A DNA stretch of 64,000 bases from JBDNJM01 sp041687755 (GTDB lineage: Bacteria > Planctomycetota > UBA1135 > GCA-002686595): positions 62,001-126,000 of the forward strand of contig JBDNJM010000154.1 in the NCBI GenBank assembly GCA_041687755.1. The letters run 5' to 3'. Below, piece after piece: positions 8,442 through 17,118 of the stretch (positions are counted from its first letter, which is position 1; the number at the start of each line of letters is the position of its first letter). Made by a program: the position numbers and the translations under genes. The notes under the pieces were generated by a model that saw only the letters and a program-made list of their open reading frames with translations, searched no databases and was not told the origin of the DNA.

Positions 8442-9730
8442 GTGAGCTCGCGGTCGAGGTTCGACGCGCTCGACCCGAACGACTCGTCGTCGAATCCCAG
8501 GCGGTGCAGCACAGAAACGAACAGGTCGCAGGCCATCTCGTTGGGGGCCTCGACACCAGCGCAGGCGAGATGCCCCCGATGGCGGAACCCACCCCCAGCC
8601 ACGAGCAGCGGAAAGTTGCGGCGCACGTGCGTCGACGCGTCGCCCACCGCGCTGCCGAACAACACGACCGTGGAATCGAGCAGCGTGCGGCCCTCGCCCA
8701 GGGGCGTGGAGGCCAACGCCCGCATGAGCCGCGCCGCGCCCCGCATGTGCCGGGACTCGACCTGCAACAGCTCGGCGATGCGCGCCGGATCGTTACCGTG
8801 GTGCGTCAGGTTGTGGTAGCCGGACGACGTGAACCGGTCCCCAATTTTCAGCGCGCGCAGGGTCATCGGGATACTGAAAGACACGACCCGCGTGGTGTCG
8901 TTCTGCAGGGCGAGCGTCAGCAGGTCCCAGACCAGATCCGCGTTCTCCAAAAGCATCGAGCCGTCGGTGGACTCCGTGTCGGGCAGCGCGAAGCCATCCG
9001 GCGGCTCAGGGCGCTCCCGGTTGACCCACTCTCGTCGGCGAGCCAGGCGTTGCTCGACCGAACGCACCGACTCCAGGTACTCCTCAAGTCGATCGCGGTC
9101 CGCCGCGTCGACGCGAGCGCGCACCGAGCGCGCCTGGCCGACAAGCTCGTCGAGCAAGCTCGTGCCCGAGTCCAACCGGGACGCCTCGCGCTGCTTGCCC
9201 TGCTCGCCGGCACCGAACAGCTTCACGAACAGCTCGCTCGGTCTTGAGATCGCGGGCAACGCCACGCCGGCTTTGGTGAAGGAGAGCGTGGGCCGCTGCT
9301 GTGAATCGCCCGCGGTGACCTGCAGCGACTCGTAGCGCGTGACCGCGCCCAGCCGGGGTGCCGCCAATTGGTCGAGCGAGATCGACGGGCTCGCCGTCCC
9401 CGTGTAGAGGGCGTGCGCGAGGCCGTGCGCGCCCGCGAGGGCCCCCTTGTGGTCCAGCCCGGAAATCGTCGTGAACTGCCCCTCGAGCCCGGCCTCCACC
9501 AGAGGGCGCCTCAGCACCGGATCCTGGACGCCGGGAAAGAACTGGTGAGGGTGGAGCCCCAACAGCGGAGACACGCACACCAGGCGGTCTGCCAGGGTCG
9601 GCTCGCCTGATCCTGCGACCTGCGCGCGGAGGCTGCGCTTCGAAGCGCCCCATGACTCCAGCCAGGGCAGCGCTACGGTCGCGGTCGATCCCAACAGGAA
9701 CGCGCGCCGGCTCGGGGGATAGAAGCTCAT
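8438..9730 (-). CDS. DUF1552 family Tat-exported protein
   Basis: 430 residues from ATG 9730, chosen so that the protein opens with a compact signal, MSFYPPSRRAFLLGS, with a twin-arginine motif (SRRAFLLGS) and a hydrophobic stretch. An in-frame start 45 bases upstream is less likely. The body, with GLDHKGALAGAHGLAH, ESVRSVEQRLA and a C-terminal GGGFRHRGHLACAG region, matches DUF1552, distantly related to DUF1501/alkaline-phosphatase-fold proteins. It overlaps the DUF1592 gene by four bases and the two form one operon. The biochemical role is unknown. The Tat signal suggests folding, and perhaps cofactor loading, before export, consistent with tatA in this window. Confidence 0.9.
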   Translation of the reverse strand: MSFYPPSRRAFLLGSTATVALPWLESWGASKRSLRAQVAGSGEPTLADRLVCVSPLLGLHPHQFFPGVQDPVLRRPLVEAGLEGQFTTISGLDHKGALAGAHGLAHALYTGTASPSISLDQLAAPRLGAVTRYESLQVTAGDSQQRPTLSFTKAGVALPAISRPSELFVKLFGAGEQGKQREASRLDSGTSLLDELVGQARSVRARVDAADRDRLEEYLESVRSVEQRLARRREWVNRERPEPPDGFALPDTESTDGSMLLENADLVWDLLTLALQNDTTRVVSFSIPMTLRALKIGDRFTSSGYHNLTHHGNDPARIAELLQVESRHMRGAARLMRALASTPLGEGRTLLDSTVVLFGSAVGDASTHVRRNFPLLVAGGGFRHRGHLACAGVEAPNEMACDLFVSVLHRLGFDDESFGSSASNLDRELT

Positions 9731-9987
9731 TCGGTTGGAGTTCCGCGTTTCGTCGGCCGCCACAGAAGTCGGCACTTCAGCGGCGGCGCCGCAGCAATTC
9801 TAACTGGAATTCTCGATCTCAGGGCCCCGCCCGAGCCGAACGGCCGCCCCGAGACCCCCCCGGAGAATGGCACCGGCGACGCCGCCTGCGGTGGCCCCAG
9901 CGGACACGGCACCTCGGACGCGGACCACGGGGCCCGACCCACCGCTCCTGCCGCCGCATCCTTCTGCCTGGCGGCGCGAGCGGCGCT

Positions 9988-12051
9988 CTAGTTCGCCGGC
10001 GTCCACTCCGACTCGATCTTGCCGAACAGCTCGCTCTTCTTCTGAATGAGCTGAACCTCGACCGGTTCGCCTCCCCACCTGTGGGTAATCGTCACGTCGA
10101 GCGGGAACCAAGCCTTGTCGTACCCGACGTCAGCGAGGCTAAAGTCATCGAATACCAGCTGCATCTTCTTGCCCTTGGTGCCCTTCTTGGTGCCCGCCGC
10201 TCGCACGGAAACCTCAGGCATCGGCCTGGTGTTCCAAAAGCGCGTGTAAATCTCGCCCGCGACCCCCTGGACCGTGATCGGTCGCCCCGCAACGAAGGTC
10301 TCACCGTCGTCGGCCTCGGCCTCGAACTGGAAGGCGAACGGCGACCCGAGCAGAACGTCGGTCGTCTCGCCCGCGCGCACCGAGAGGATCGGCGTCGCCT
10401 TCGTCGGCAGCATCAGGACCTTCTTGAGGTCGTCTGCGCGGTTCCCGTCCCGAACGGTCCCGTAGTAGACCTGGTACTGCCCGATCGGGACATCCACCTT
10501 CTTCGAGCTGGTGAGGTCCACGAACACGTTCTCCGCCTTGTCACGCCCGCGCAGCACGACGAAGCTCGGCTTCACGCCCTTCACCTTCATCGTCAGCTGC
10601 CCGGTCTGGATCGTCGCCGGCGTCACCACAAGGTTGCGGCCATCCGCCTGGGGCTCCAGCTTGTACCAGGCGTCGTCCACCTGCACGTACTCACTGAACG
10701 GCAGCAGTCGCTTGCCCCCGTCGATCTGGATCGCGTCGATCTCCGGCTGGAAGCGCCCCTCGGGGATCTGGGAGTAGCCTATTGTGATCGGCCAGCTCCC
10801 GTACACGCCGTCCATGTTCGTGTCGAACACGACCAGCTCGACACCGTCCAGGTCGTAGGCCATGCCCGCAGCGGGCGCGACGTAGGTGTTCAGGTGGTTC
10901 TCGTCGGGCTGCAGGTTCGCAGGGATGCCCTGGAAGAAGTTCTGGGGCCCTCCTGTCTGGAGCTCGAACGCCCACGGGATCGGGTTGCTCCCTGCGGTGG
11001 TCTCGATCAGGGTGCGCTTCCCGGTGAGGGTGATGGTCTGCTCGGTCCCGTCCGTGCCCGTAACCTCGACCTGGCTGTCCCCGACGCGCTTGAGGATCGG
11101 GGACTGCCCGATGCTGTTAAAGGTTCCCGTCGTGCCCACCCTGCTCATGTAGACCGTACTCCAGGTCATGAACGCCGCGTCGGCCGAGTAGCTCGGCTGG
11201 GGCATGCTGACCAGGTCCTCGACGGCCCGGAACGTGCCGGTGAGCGTGCGCGGCGTTCCCAACTCGATACCGGGCGTGAGGTTGGCGGCCTCCTCCTCGC
11301 TCAGGTCTCCGGCGTAGCCGATCGACTCGAGCTCCTTCGCACGCGCGAGCGCGCTTCTGTGGCGGTCGTCCTTCAGGTCGATGGCGTCGCGCAGCGCAGC
11401 GCACTTCGTGTAGGCGCGGCTCACCCGGGCCAGGTCGGCATCGGCATCGCCCACCGCGTACGTGTCGCTGCCCCACGCGGCCGAGTAGTACGCTTCGCTC
11501 GCGAAGAACTTATCGTCCATCGCATCGAAGGCGTCTCCGATCGACTCGAGCTGATCCGCCAGGCCCAACAGCAAGCGGTTGCGCACGTCGCTCGGCTCCC
11601 GACGCGCCTGGGTCACGTAGTCGGTATAGATCGGGTCGTAGCGCTGCTCCAGTTCCGCGCGCTGACGTTCCGTGGAGCTGTCGAGCAGTTCGTAGTAGCG
11701 CTGCATGTTCGAGGCGAAGTCCCCGCCCGGCCCACGCTTCCACCCGCTGATCAGGGAGTTGAGCAGCTCGCCCGTCTCCTTGTTCGTGTTCGCGCCCATC
11801 TTGACGGCGGTCTCGACGACGTAGTTGCGCGCGCGCTCGATGTCGGACTTCATCACCTTGCCGACCTGCTCGTAGTCGCCGATCTGCACCGCCCGCTGGA
11901 TCTGCTTGCGGAACTCCGCCTCGGGATCCGGATCCTGGGCGGAGGCGGCCATCTCGACGTCGACGACGGGCAGCGCTGAGGCTCCGACGTCCGCGGGCAG
12001 CGCGGAGAGGAGGCCGGGAACGAAGGCGAACAGCAAAGATGTGATCAACAT
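9988..12051 (-). CDS. Exported protein of unknown function, helical N-terminus and beta-rich C-terminus
   Basis: 687 residues, not recognised. A cleavable signal is likely (MLITSLLFAFVPGLLSALPA). Residues about 35-230 are charged and helical, with TPR-like spacing (FRKQIQRAVQIGDYEQVGKV; LADQLESIGDAFDAM). The second half is beta-rich with short domain-like units, among them DTNMDGVYG, which resembles a calcium-binding loop, and VPIGQYQVYYGTV. Codon use is like the neighbours and the frame is clean, so the gene is real. It stands alone, with 257 bases to the DUF1552 gene and 450 bases upstream without a gene. A periplasmic or surface structural role is only a guess. Confidence 0.8.
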   Translation of the reverse strand: MLITSLLFAFVPGLLSALPADVGASALPVVDVEMAASAQDPDPEAEFRKQIQRAVQIGDYEQVGKVMKSDIERARNYVVETAVKMGANTNKETGELLNSLISGWKRGPGGDFASNMQRYYELLDSSTERQRAELEQRYDPIYTDYVTQARREPSDVRNRLLLGLADQLESIGDAFDAMDDKFFASEAYYSAAWGSDTYAVGDADADLARVSRAYTKCAALRDAIDLKDDRHRSALARAKELESIGYAGDLSEEEAANLTPGIELGTPRTLTGTFRAVEDLVSMPQPSYSADAAFMTWSTVYMSRVGTTGTFNSIGQSPILKRVGDSQVEVTGTDGTEQTITLTGKRTLIETTAGSNPIPWAFELQTGGPQNFFQGIPANLQPDENHLNTYVAPAAGMAYDLDGVELVVFDTNMDGVYGSWPITIGYSQIPEGRFQPEIDAIQIDGGKRLLPFSEYVQVDDAWYKLEPQADGRNLVVTPATIQTGQLTMKVKGVKPSFVVLRGRDKAENVFVDLTSSKKVDVPIGQYQVYYGTVRDGNRADDLKKVLMLPTKATPILSVRAGETTDVLLGSPFAFQFEAEADDGETFVAGRPITVQGVAGEIYTRFWNTRPMPEVSVRAAGTKKGTKGKKMQLVFDDFSLADVGYDKAWFPLDVTITHRWGGEPVEVQLIQKKSELFGKIESEWTPAN

Positions 12052-12501
12052 GACGGATTCGGGCGCTCCCCGAGTCGAGGGGAGCGGCGTGACGAGAGCT
12101 CGGAATCGAACGGACTCCAGAAGTCCTGGAGCCGGCGGCCGCTAGAGGCGCATTGTAGCGTCTTAAGGCCCCTACTCGGACAAGGCCCGGGCGTGACACC
12201 TGCTCCCGCGCGCCGTGCGGACGCCCAGTCCAGATGGGCGGTGGTCTGCGCTTCGTCGCGCGTGTTCCCCAGGCGTGGCAAAAGCTCACGCCTGCGTCGA
12301 TGCAGAGTGCCACGAACCGCGGCAGAGGCTCCTGGCTCGGGCGCGCCGTCGCCCCCCGAGGGGCTCATCCATAAGCGCTTCCAGGAGCCTGTTGGGATAG
12401 TAGCCGGGGGAATCGTGTCTGACACGATTCCACCACCATCGCTGCGCCGCGGCGGTCGTCATGCCAACCAACGAGCCGCCGAGCGACCACTCCGAGGGGC
12501 T
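12052..12501. other. Intergenic region with one palindrome
   Basis: 450 bases upstream of the exported protein and downstream of the rhomboid gene. No convincing gene was seen. The only distinct structure is the 23-base palindrome at 12409-12431, listed separately. Confidence 0.5.
12409..12431. repeat. 23-base perfect palindrome with GTGTCTGACAC core (REP-like)
   Basis: Arms GGAATCGTGTC and GACACGATTCC are exact reverse complements around a single central T. The GTGTCTGACAC core resembles the GTGCCAGGCAC core in the inverted repeat at 33604-33733, and both are flanked by GGAA plus a CG-rich spacer. Such cores resemble intergenic REP-type palindromes mobilised by TnpA-REP (Y1) transposases; this link is inferred. 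It lies downstream of the rhomboid gene and could also help end transcription. Confidence 0.6.
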
Positions 12502-13341
12502 CTAGGAGCGCTTCGACATGCGCTTCAGGAAGGCCTTCTCGGCCTCCGTCAGCGACCCCAGGCCGCCGGTGTTGATGCGCTCCAAAAGTTCATCGAGCCG
12601 GGCCTCGTTCGTGGCCTGTTTCTTGGCGCGCGAGACGTCCAGGCGTTGCTGCACCACGGCCGTGGCGTCCACCCAGACCCACCCCTTGCGCGCGGCGAAG
12701 AACCCGATAGCGCCCCCCGCCAGGTGGGCGAAGTTGTCCGTCGGCGTGAGGTACCCGTTGGCGAGCTGGCCGGCGGCGCCGATGACGTCGATCGCCACGA
12801 GGCCAATCGCCAGCCACTTCAGCTGAACCGGGATGAACAGCAGCAGCACCGGCGTGTCCGGCTTGAACACGGCCGCCGCCACCGTGACCGCGAGGATTGC
12901 TCCAGAGGCCCCCACGGTCGGAATCGGAATATCGAGCGCCGCCTTGACCACCAGGCTGAACAGGCCCGCGCCCACGAGCCCTACCATGTACAGGGTCAGG
13001 AAGCGGCGCGACCCGACGATGCCCTCGAGCAGCGTCCCGAAAAAGTACAGCACCAGCAGGTTCTGCAGCAGGTGCCACACGCTCCCCGTGCTGTGGAGCC
13101 AGCCGTACGTGAACGGTTGCCAGAACGGCAGGAAGAACGGGGCCTTGAACCAGGCTCCCGGGTTCACCCCGAAGTTCTCGACCACGCCGCGCGACAGGGC
13201 CGGGGCGGCGATATTGAGCGCGAAGCTGAGCACCCAGATCCCGACCAGGATCAGCATCAGGCGCTTTACCGCAGGCGTTATCGGCTGGAGCTGCAGCGAG
13301 TAGCCGCCCCCTCCGCCGCCAGGCTCGCTCCAGGCGCTCAC
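12502..13341 (-). CDS. Rhomboid family intramembrane serine protease
   Basis: 279 residues from a GTG start overlapping the folD stop (GTGA). Six hydrophobic segments are visible. Key rhomboid residues are present: WLHSTGSVWHLLQN with H91 and N94 in the second helix, the catalytic GASG with Ser146, and the catalytic His206 in NFAHLAGGAIG. Rhomboids cleave transmembrane segments of other proteins within the inner membrane. The cytoplasmic C-terminal tail ends with LLERINTGGLGSLTEAEK, a conserved short helical motif seen in many rhomboids of this type. Translational coupling to folD is unusual in function but clear in sequence. Confidence 0.93.
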   Translation of the reverse strand: MSAWSEPGGGGGGYSLQLQPITPAVKRLMLILVGIWVLSFALNIAAPALSRGVVENFGVNPGAWFKAPFFLPFWQPFTYGWLHSTGSVWHLLQNLLVLYFFGTLLEGIVGSRRFLTLYMVGLVGAGLFSLVVKAALDIPIPTVGASGAILAVTVAAAVFKPDTPVLLLFIPVQLKWLAIGLVAIDVIGAAGQLANGYLTPTDNFAHLAGGAIGFFAARKGWVWVDATAVVQQRLDVSRAKKQATNEARLDELLERINTGGLGSLTEAEKAFLKRMSKRS

Positions 13342-14234
13342 GCGCTGCCCCCGCGAGGAGCCTCGGCCCGACCCGCGTCCCCACGATCGCTCAGCGCGAT
13401 CGCGGCCTGCACCGTGTTGGCCAGCAGCATCGCGATGGTCATCGGCCCGACACCGCCGGGCACTGGAGTCACCCAGCCCGCCGTTTCCCGGGCCCCGGCA
13501 AGATCCACGTCGCCCACGAGCCGCCCGTCGTCCAGGCGGTTGATTCCCACGTCCAGCACGGCCGCACCCGGTCGAATCCAGTCGGAGCGGACCATCTCAG
13601 GACGGCCCACGGCAGCCACGAGGATCTCCGCCGAGGCGCAGACCTCGGGCAGCCCGGCCGTGCGACTGTGGCAGATCGTGACGGTCGCGTTGCGCTCGAG
13701 CAGCAGCGCCGCCATCGGCTTGCCGACCAGCATCGAGCGGCCTAGCACCACAGCGCGCTTGCCCGCGATCTCGATGCCAGAGCGGTCCAAGAGCTCGATG
13801 CAGCCGACCGGCGTGCAGGGCCGCAGCCCCGGGCGCCCCATCCAGAGGGCGGCGACGCTCTCGGGCGACAGCCCGTCCACGTCCTTGGCCGGATCGATCG
13901 CGGCCACGACCGCCTCCGCGTCGAAACCGGCCGGCAGCGGCAGCTGGACCAGGATCCCGTGCACGTCTGCGTCCCGGTTGAGCCCCTCGACGACGGCCAT
14001 TAGCTCCGCCTGAGTCGTCTCCGCGGGCATGCGCAGGGTCTGGGGCACCAATCCTGCCCGGCGCGCAGCGCGGTCCTTGTTGCGGACGTAGACCTGACTC
14101 GCAGGATCTTCGCCCACCAAGACCACGGCGAGTCCAGGCACCGTGCCAGCCTCCGTCAGCTGGGTCACGCGCTCGGCGACTTCTGTGCAAACGAGACGGG
14201 CGATGGCTTTTCCGTCGATGAGCTGGGCGGTCAC
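13338..14234 (-). CDS. folD: Bifunctional methylenetetrahydrofolate dehydrogenase/cyclohydrolase
   Basis: 298 residues. FolD interconverts 5,10-methylene-, 5,10-methenyl- and 10-formyl-tetrahydrofolate in the cytoplasm using NADP. Visible signatures are SQVYVRNK with Tyr49 and catalytic Lys53, GILVQLPLP (93-101), DVDG (118-121), the nucleotide-binding GRSMLVGKP (165-173) and PGGVGPMT (259-266). The length is normal, with a short Ala/Gly/Arg tail of about 15 residues. The stop overlaps the rhomboid start by four bases. A 156-base gap precedes it, so it is probably the first gene of a two-gene operon. Confidence 0.96.
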   Translation of the reverse strand: MTAQLIDGKAIARLVCTEVAERVTQLTEAGTVPGLAVVLVGEDPASQVYVRNKDRAARRAGLVPQTLRMPAETTQAELMAVVEGLNRDADVHGILVQLPLPAGFDAEAVVAAIDPAKDVDGLSPESVAALWMGRPGLRPCTPVGCIELLDRSGIEIAGKRAVVLGRSMLVGKPMAALLLERNATVTICHSRTAGLPEVCASAEILVAAVGRPEMVRSDWIRPGAAVLDVGINRLDDGRLVGDVDLAGARETAGWVTPVPGGVGPMTIAMLLANTVQAAIALSDRGDAGRAEAPRGGSA

Positions 14235-14390
14235 GCGAGGCGTCCAGGTGCGGGGTTTTCAGGGTGCAGAAACTGCGGGGCTCGAACCGTTGGCTGAGCA
14301 GCCGTCGCTAGAGCCACCACGTGAAGCGTCAGAGCGTAGCGGCAGAAGCGCTCAAGCCGAAGCTCTGGCAGCGCGCTCCGGCGAGAGACA

Positions 14391-15377
14391 TCAGAACGAA
14401 CGCGCGAGCACGAACCCGCACAGATCGTCCAGCGCCTGCCGCGCCGCCGATTCCGGCAGGGTGCTCAACCTCGCGCGGGCCGAGTCGGCGAGCTCCGCGG
14501 CCCGCGCCAGCGTCGCATCGATGCCGGGCTGCAGGTCGCAGGCCGCCGCCAGATGCGTCACTCGATCCTCGAGCTCCGGCAGGGTGTAGGCGTCGCGGAT
14601 GCGCGCGCGAACCTCCGGGGTCGCTTTGCGGTAGACCGTGAGGACCGGCAGCGTCACCTTGCCGTCGGCGACATCCGTCCCGATCGACTTGCCGACCGTC
14701 TCTTCGTTACCGACCAGGTCCAGGCAGTCGTCGACCAGCTGGAAGGCCAGCCCGAGCTCGTGCCCGAAGCGGGCCATTTCCTGGGCCTCCTCCTCCGAGC
14801 CGTCGGGATACCGGGCGCCCAGCTCCGCGGCGGCCGCGTACAGACTCGCCGTCTTGGCCGCGGCGATCCGCTCGACCTTCTCCGGCGCCTGGTCGAAGTC
14901 GTAGCGCCGGGTGCTCTGTTCGATTTCGCCAACACACAGACGCCGTGTCGTCTCCGCCAGCAGGCTGCTGCACATGCGGTCGGACAGCTGCGTCGAGAGC
15001 GCGAAGGCCCGGGCGTACAGGAAGTCGCCGAGCAGCACCGCGACCTGGTTGTCCCAGCGCTGGTTGACCGAGGCGACGCGGCGGCGCACCTTCGCGCCGT
15101 CGAGGATGTCGTCGTGCACGAGCGTGGCGAGATGGATCATCTCGACGACCGCCGCGACCGCGGGCAGCTCGTCGTTCTGGCGTCCGAGCGCGCGGGCGAC
15201 CAGGAGCACTAGCGAGCCGCGCAGCTGCTTGCCGCGAAAGCGCGCCACGTGCCCGGTCATGTCCGAGACCGCGCCTGAGCCGTCACTGAGCTGCTCGACG
15301 ATCGTCGCGCGCATGGCCTCGAGCTCCGACTCGATAGGAGCGACGAGGGCTGCGAGCTGGGTAGGCGAAGGTTTCAT
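14391..15377 (-). CDS. Trans-polyprenyl diphosphate synthase
   Basis: 328 residues. The enzyme chain-elongates allylic diphosphates with IPP to make a quinone side chain or similar polyprenyl diphosphate. Both aspartate-rich motifs are present: DDILD at residues 89-93 (preceded by LVH) and DDCLD at 216-220 within AFQLVDDCLDL. GDFLYARAF (117-125) and the early RGKQLRG IPP-binding segment are also seen. Product length cannot be read safely from sequence; IspB/HepT-like octa- or heptaprenyl synthase is the best guess. Its ATG overlaps the mobA stop (ATGA) as the last gene of tatA-mobA-polyprenyl synthase. Confidence 0.93.
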   Translation of the reverse strand: MKPSPTQLAALVAPIESELEAMRATIVEQLSDGSGAVSDMTGHVARFRGKQLRGSLVLLVARALGRQNDELPAVAAVVEMIHLATLVHDDILDGAKVRRRVASVNQRWDNQVAVLLGDFLYARAFALSTQLSDRMCSSLLAETTRRLCVGEIEQSTRRYDFDQAPEKVERIAAAKTASLYAAAAELGARYPDGSEEEAQEMARFGHELGLAFQLVDDCLDLVGNEETVGKSIGTDVADGKVTLPVLTVYRKATPEVRARIRDAYTLPELEDRVTHLAAACDLQPGIDATLARAAELADSARARLSTLPESAARQALDDLCGFVLARSF

Positions 15378-16216
15378 CGCGGGCGGATCGATTCGTGGGC
15401 TGCGGTATCAGGCAGTGCCAGGCCGAAGCCCAGCACGTCCTCGACGGCATTCAAGTTCGCGGTGACGCTGAGTGTCTCGGGACGGCCCGCGTCGAGTTCG
15501 AGGGTGCCCACGCGCGGCAGGCTCCCGTCGGGCAGCGGCAGCTCGTGGAAATCGACCAGGCGCCGACGGCCGAGCTGGAGCGCCTGGCGCAGGCACGGCC
15601 GCAGCCGGCGGCGATAGACGCCGAGCAGGGGCTGAGCCACGGGTCGGCTCTCGCCGGGCCGCACCACGGCGGCGAGGCACACGTCGAGGCGCTCGGAGCG
15701 CGCTCGCTCGATCAGCGCCCGCAGCAGGCCAATTTCTAGACCAGGCATGTCGCAGGCGACCGCTAGGATGAGCTCCGAACGGCTGGCCTCGAGTCCCGCG
15801 AGCAGCCCCGCCAGGGGCCCATCGCGCTCCTCTCCGGAGTCCCCTTCTGCCGGACCCTCGTCGAGCACCCAGCGCCTGTTCGGGCGCGGTGAGAGCAGGT
15901 CCCCGTAGCGCGGCTGCGTGCCGCTGGCGATCAACAGTTCGTCGCTGACCGTTTCCAGCTGCCGCGCACATCGCTCAAGGAGCGTCTCGCCCTCGATCTC
16001 GAGGCGAGCCTTGTCGAACCCCATCCGCCGGCTCCGGCCGCCGCACAGCAGCAGCCCGCTCACGCCGGCCGCCACGGCAATCCCGTCCGAAGCCGCGCCC
16101 TTGTCGGCCGAATCAGCCCAGTCGAGCGCCGCCGCGGGGACGGGGGCCGCCGCGGGGAAGGTCTCGGGGCCCGGCGTTCCCGGGCCGGGCGTGGATCCGG
16201 CGGACGCGCGGGTCAC
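15374..16216 (-). CDS. mobA: MobA-like molybdenum cofactor guanylyltransferase
   Basis: 280 residues if translation begins at GTG 16216, which overlaps the tatA stop (GTGA). Internal GTGs at 16075 or 16063 would remove about 50 Pro/Ala-rich residues and start just before the catalytic motif. The signature LLCGGRSRRMGFDKA is the NTP-transferase P-loop-like motif of MobA, followed by a DGPLAGLLAGLE segment and AVACDMPGLE (metal-binding Asp). MobA attaches GMP to molybdopterin in the cytoplasm. A related MobA-like nucleotidyltransferase for another substrate cannot be excluded. Coupling to tatA fits, because many molybdoenzymes leave the cell by Tat. Confidence 0.83.
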   Translation of the reverse strand: MTRASAGSTPGPGTPGPETFPAAAPVPAAALDWADSADKGAASDGIAVAAGVSGLLLCGGRSRRMGFDKARLEIEGETLLERCARQLETVSDELLIASGTQPRYGDLLSPRPNRRWVLDEGPAEGDSGEERDGPLAGLLAGLEASRSELILAVACDMPGLEIGLLRALIERARSERLDVCLAAVVRPGESRPVAQPLLGVYRRRLRPCLRQALQLGRRRLVDFHELPLPDGSLPRVGTLELDAGRPETLSVTANLNAVEDVLGFGLALPDTAAHESIRPR

Positions 16217-16413
16217 GGGGTTTCCTTGTCGGCCCCCTCTTTGGCGGCCTCGTCCAGCGCGAGATCCTCGTCCTTCAGGCCCTTCTTGAACTGCGTGATG
16301 CTGCTGCCCGCGGCGCGCGCGAGTTGGGGCAGCTTCGTCCCGCCGAACAGCAGGAGCGCGATCAAGAGCAGCGGCCAGAGCTCGGTCAGGCCGATCATTC
16401 CGAGGGTCATCAT
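16213..16413 (-). CDS. tatA: Sec-independent protein translocase TatA
   Basis: 66 residues. One N-terminal membrane helix (LTELWPLLLIALLLFG) is followed by the conserved hinge and amphipathic helix FGGTKLPQLARAAGSSI, then a charged tail (GLKDEDLALDE). This is TatA/TatE, the pore-forming component of twin-arginine export. Two adjacent ATGs (16413 and 16410) could start it. It is the first gene of a coupled set with mobA and a polyprenyl synthase. tatB and tatC are not in the window. The DUF1552 protein at 8438-9730 carries a twin-arginine signal and is a plausible client. Confidence 0.92.
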   Translation of the reverse strand: MMTLGMIGLTELWPLLLIALLLFGGTKLPQLARAAGSSITQFKKGLKDEDLALDEAAKEGADKETP

Positions 16414-16697
16414 TGGCGTTCGGCGTAGAGGTTCGGGGGCGACGCGGGGTTCGTCGGGTTGAGGTGCCTTCGAGAAGGCGCCGTCGCTGGAGGGGCCCTC
16501 TGGACCCACGGCAGACCCACCGGGACTTGGACTCGTACGCCCTTGAATATAGGCGCTCCAGACGACCATCCCCAGCTGCAGGGGCCCGAAAGGCAGCAAA
16601 GATCTTCGCCCACCGCTGCCTGACGGCCGCCCGGTCCGGCCGGCCTCGAAGGGCCAACCGCCATCCGGTGCGTTGCTCCAAGGCCCTGCAGCGCCCC

Positions 16698-16770
16698 GTG
16701 CCTCCCCCCGTGCCTCCCCCCGTGCCTCCCCCGGTGCCTCCCCCGGTGCTGACCCCCGTGCCCGCCCCCC
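16698..16770. repeat. 12-base tandem repeat (GTGCCTCCCCCC)
   Basis: Four near-identical 12-base units (GTGCCTCCCCCC or CCCCCG) begin at 16698, 16710, 16722 and 16734, followed by two diverged units. The array lies about 285 bases upstream of tatA. A similar 12-base array lies upstream of yajC (40401-40448). Confidence 0.75.
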
Positions 16771-16832
16771 CAGAGGCCGCTCGACCCCCGCTGATCCTGC
16801 CCGCGCCCGTTCAAGAGCCGGCTGCGAAGGCC

Positions 16833-16852
16833 GTGGCATGGCGCCATGCCAC
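16833..16852. repeat. 20-base perfect palindrome
   Basis: GTGGCATGGC followed by its exact reverse complement GCCATGCCAC, with no spacer. It is a possible dimeric-protein site or cruciform upstream of tatA; no regulator is suggested by sequence alone. Confidence 0.5.
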
Positions 16853-17080
16853 CGTCCGCCCCCGTCTGGCCCCCACACGGAAGCGCGGGCGCGCGCCTGG
16901 CCCAGGGTTGGCCCTGGGCCTCGGCAGGGCCCTGCGGAGACGGCGGGGCTCCATGTGCCGGCCGTACCGCCCCTCCTGCGACCCAGACCGCAGAAACAGC
17001 GACCTGCCGCCCCGACCCGAAGGCGGAGGCGGCCGGACCGAGCCGCAAGGGCTCGCTCGAACCCGTCGTGGAGCCGGGGT

Positions 17081-17105
17081 CAGCCGCGCGCCGAACGCGC
17101 GGCTG
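17081..17105 (-). terminator. Stem-loop after sucD
   Basis: Arms CAGCCGCGCG and CGCGCGGCTG (10 perfect pairs) enclose a 5-base loop, 13 bases after the sucD stop on the minus strand. There is no U-run, so termination is inferred from position and stem strength only. Confidence 0.5.
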
Positions 17106-17118
17106 GCCCCGGCGGCGA

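Larger units (their letters stand above)
16414..17118. other. Gene-free GC-rich stretch with repeats and hairpins
   Basis: About 700 bases between tatA and the end of sucD without a supportable gene. It contains a 12-base tandem repeat (16698-16770), a 20-base palindrome (16833-16852), a hairpin with 9-base arms (16899-16920) and a strong stem-loop just after sucD (17081-17105). Open frames here are low-complexity and lack conserved features. Confidence 0.5.

Noticed and set aside
9652..11979. A 775-codon open frame on the plus strand opposite the exported protein gene
   Set aside because: Arg/Leu/Val-rich peptide without conserved segments; the minus-strand gene has a signal peptide and clean coding character.
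16698..16770. CRISPR array
   Set aside because: The repeats are contiguous 12-base units with no unique spacers.
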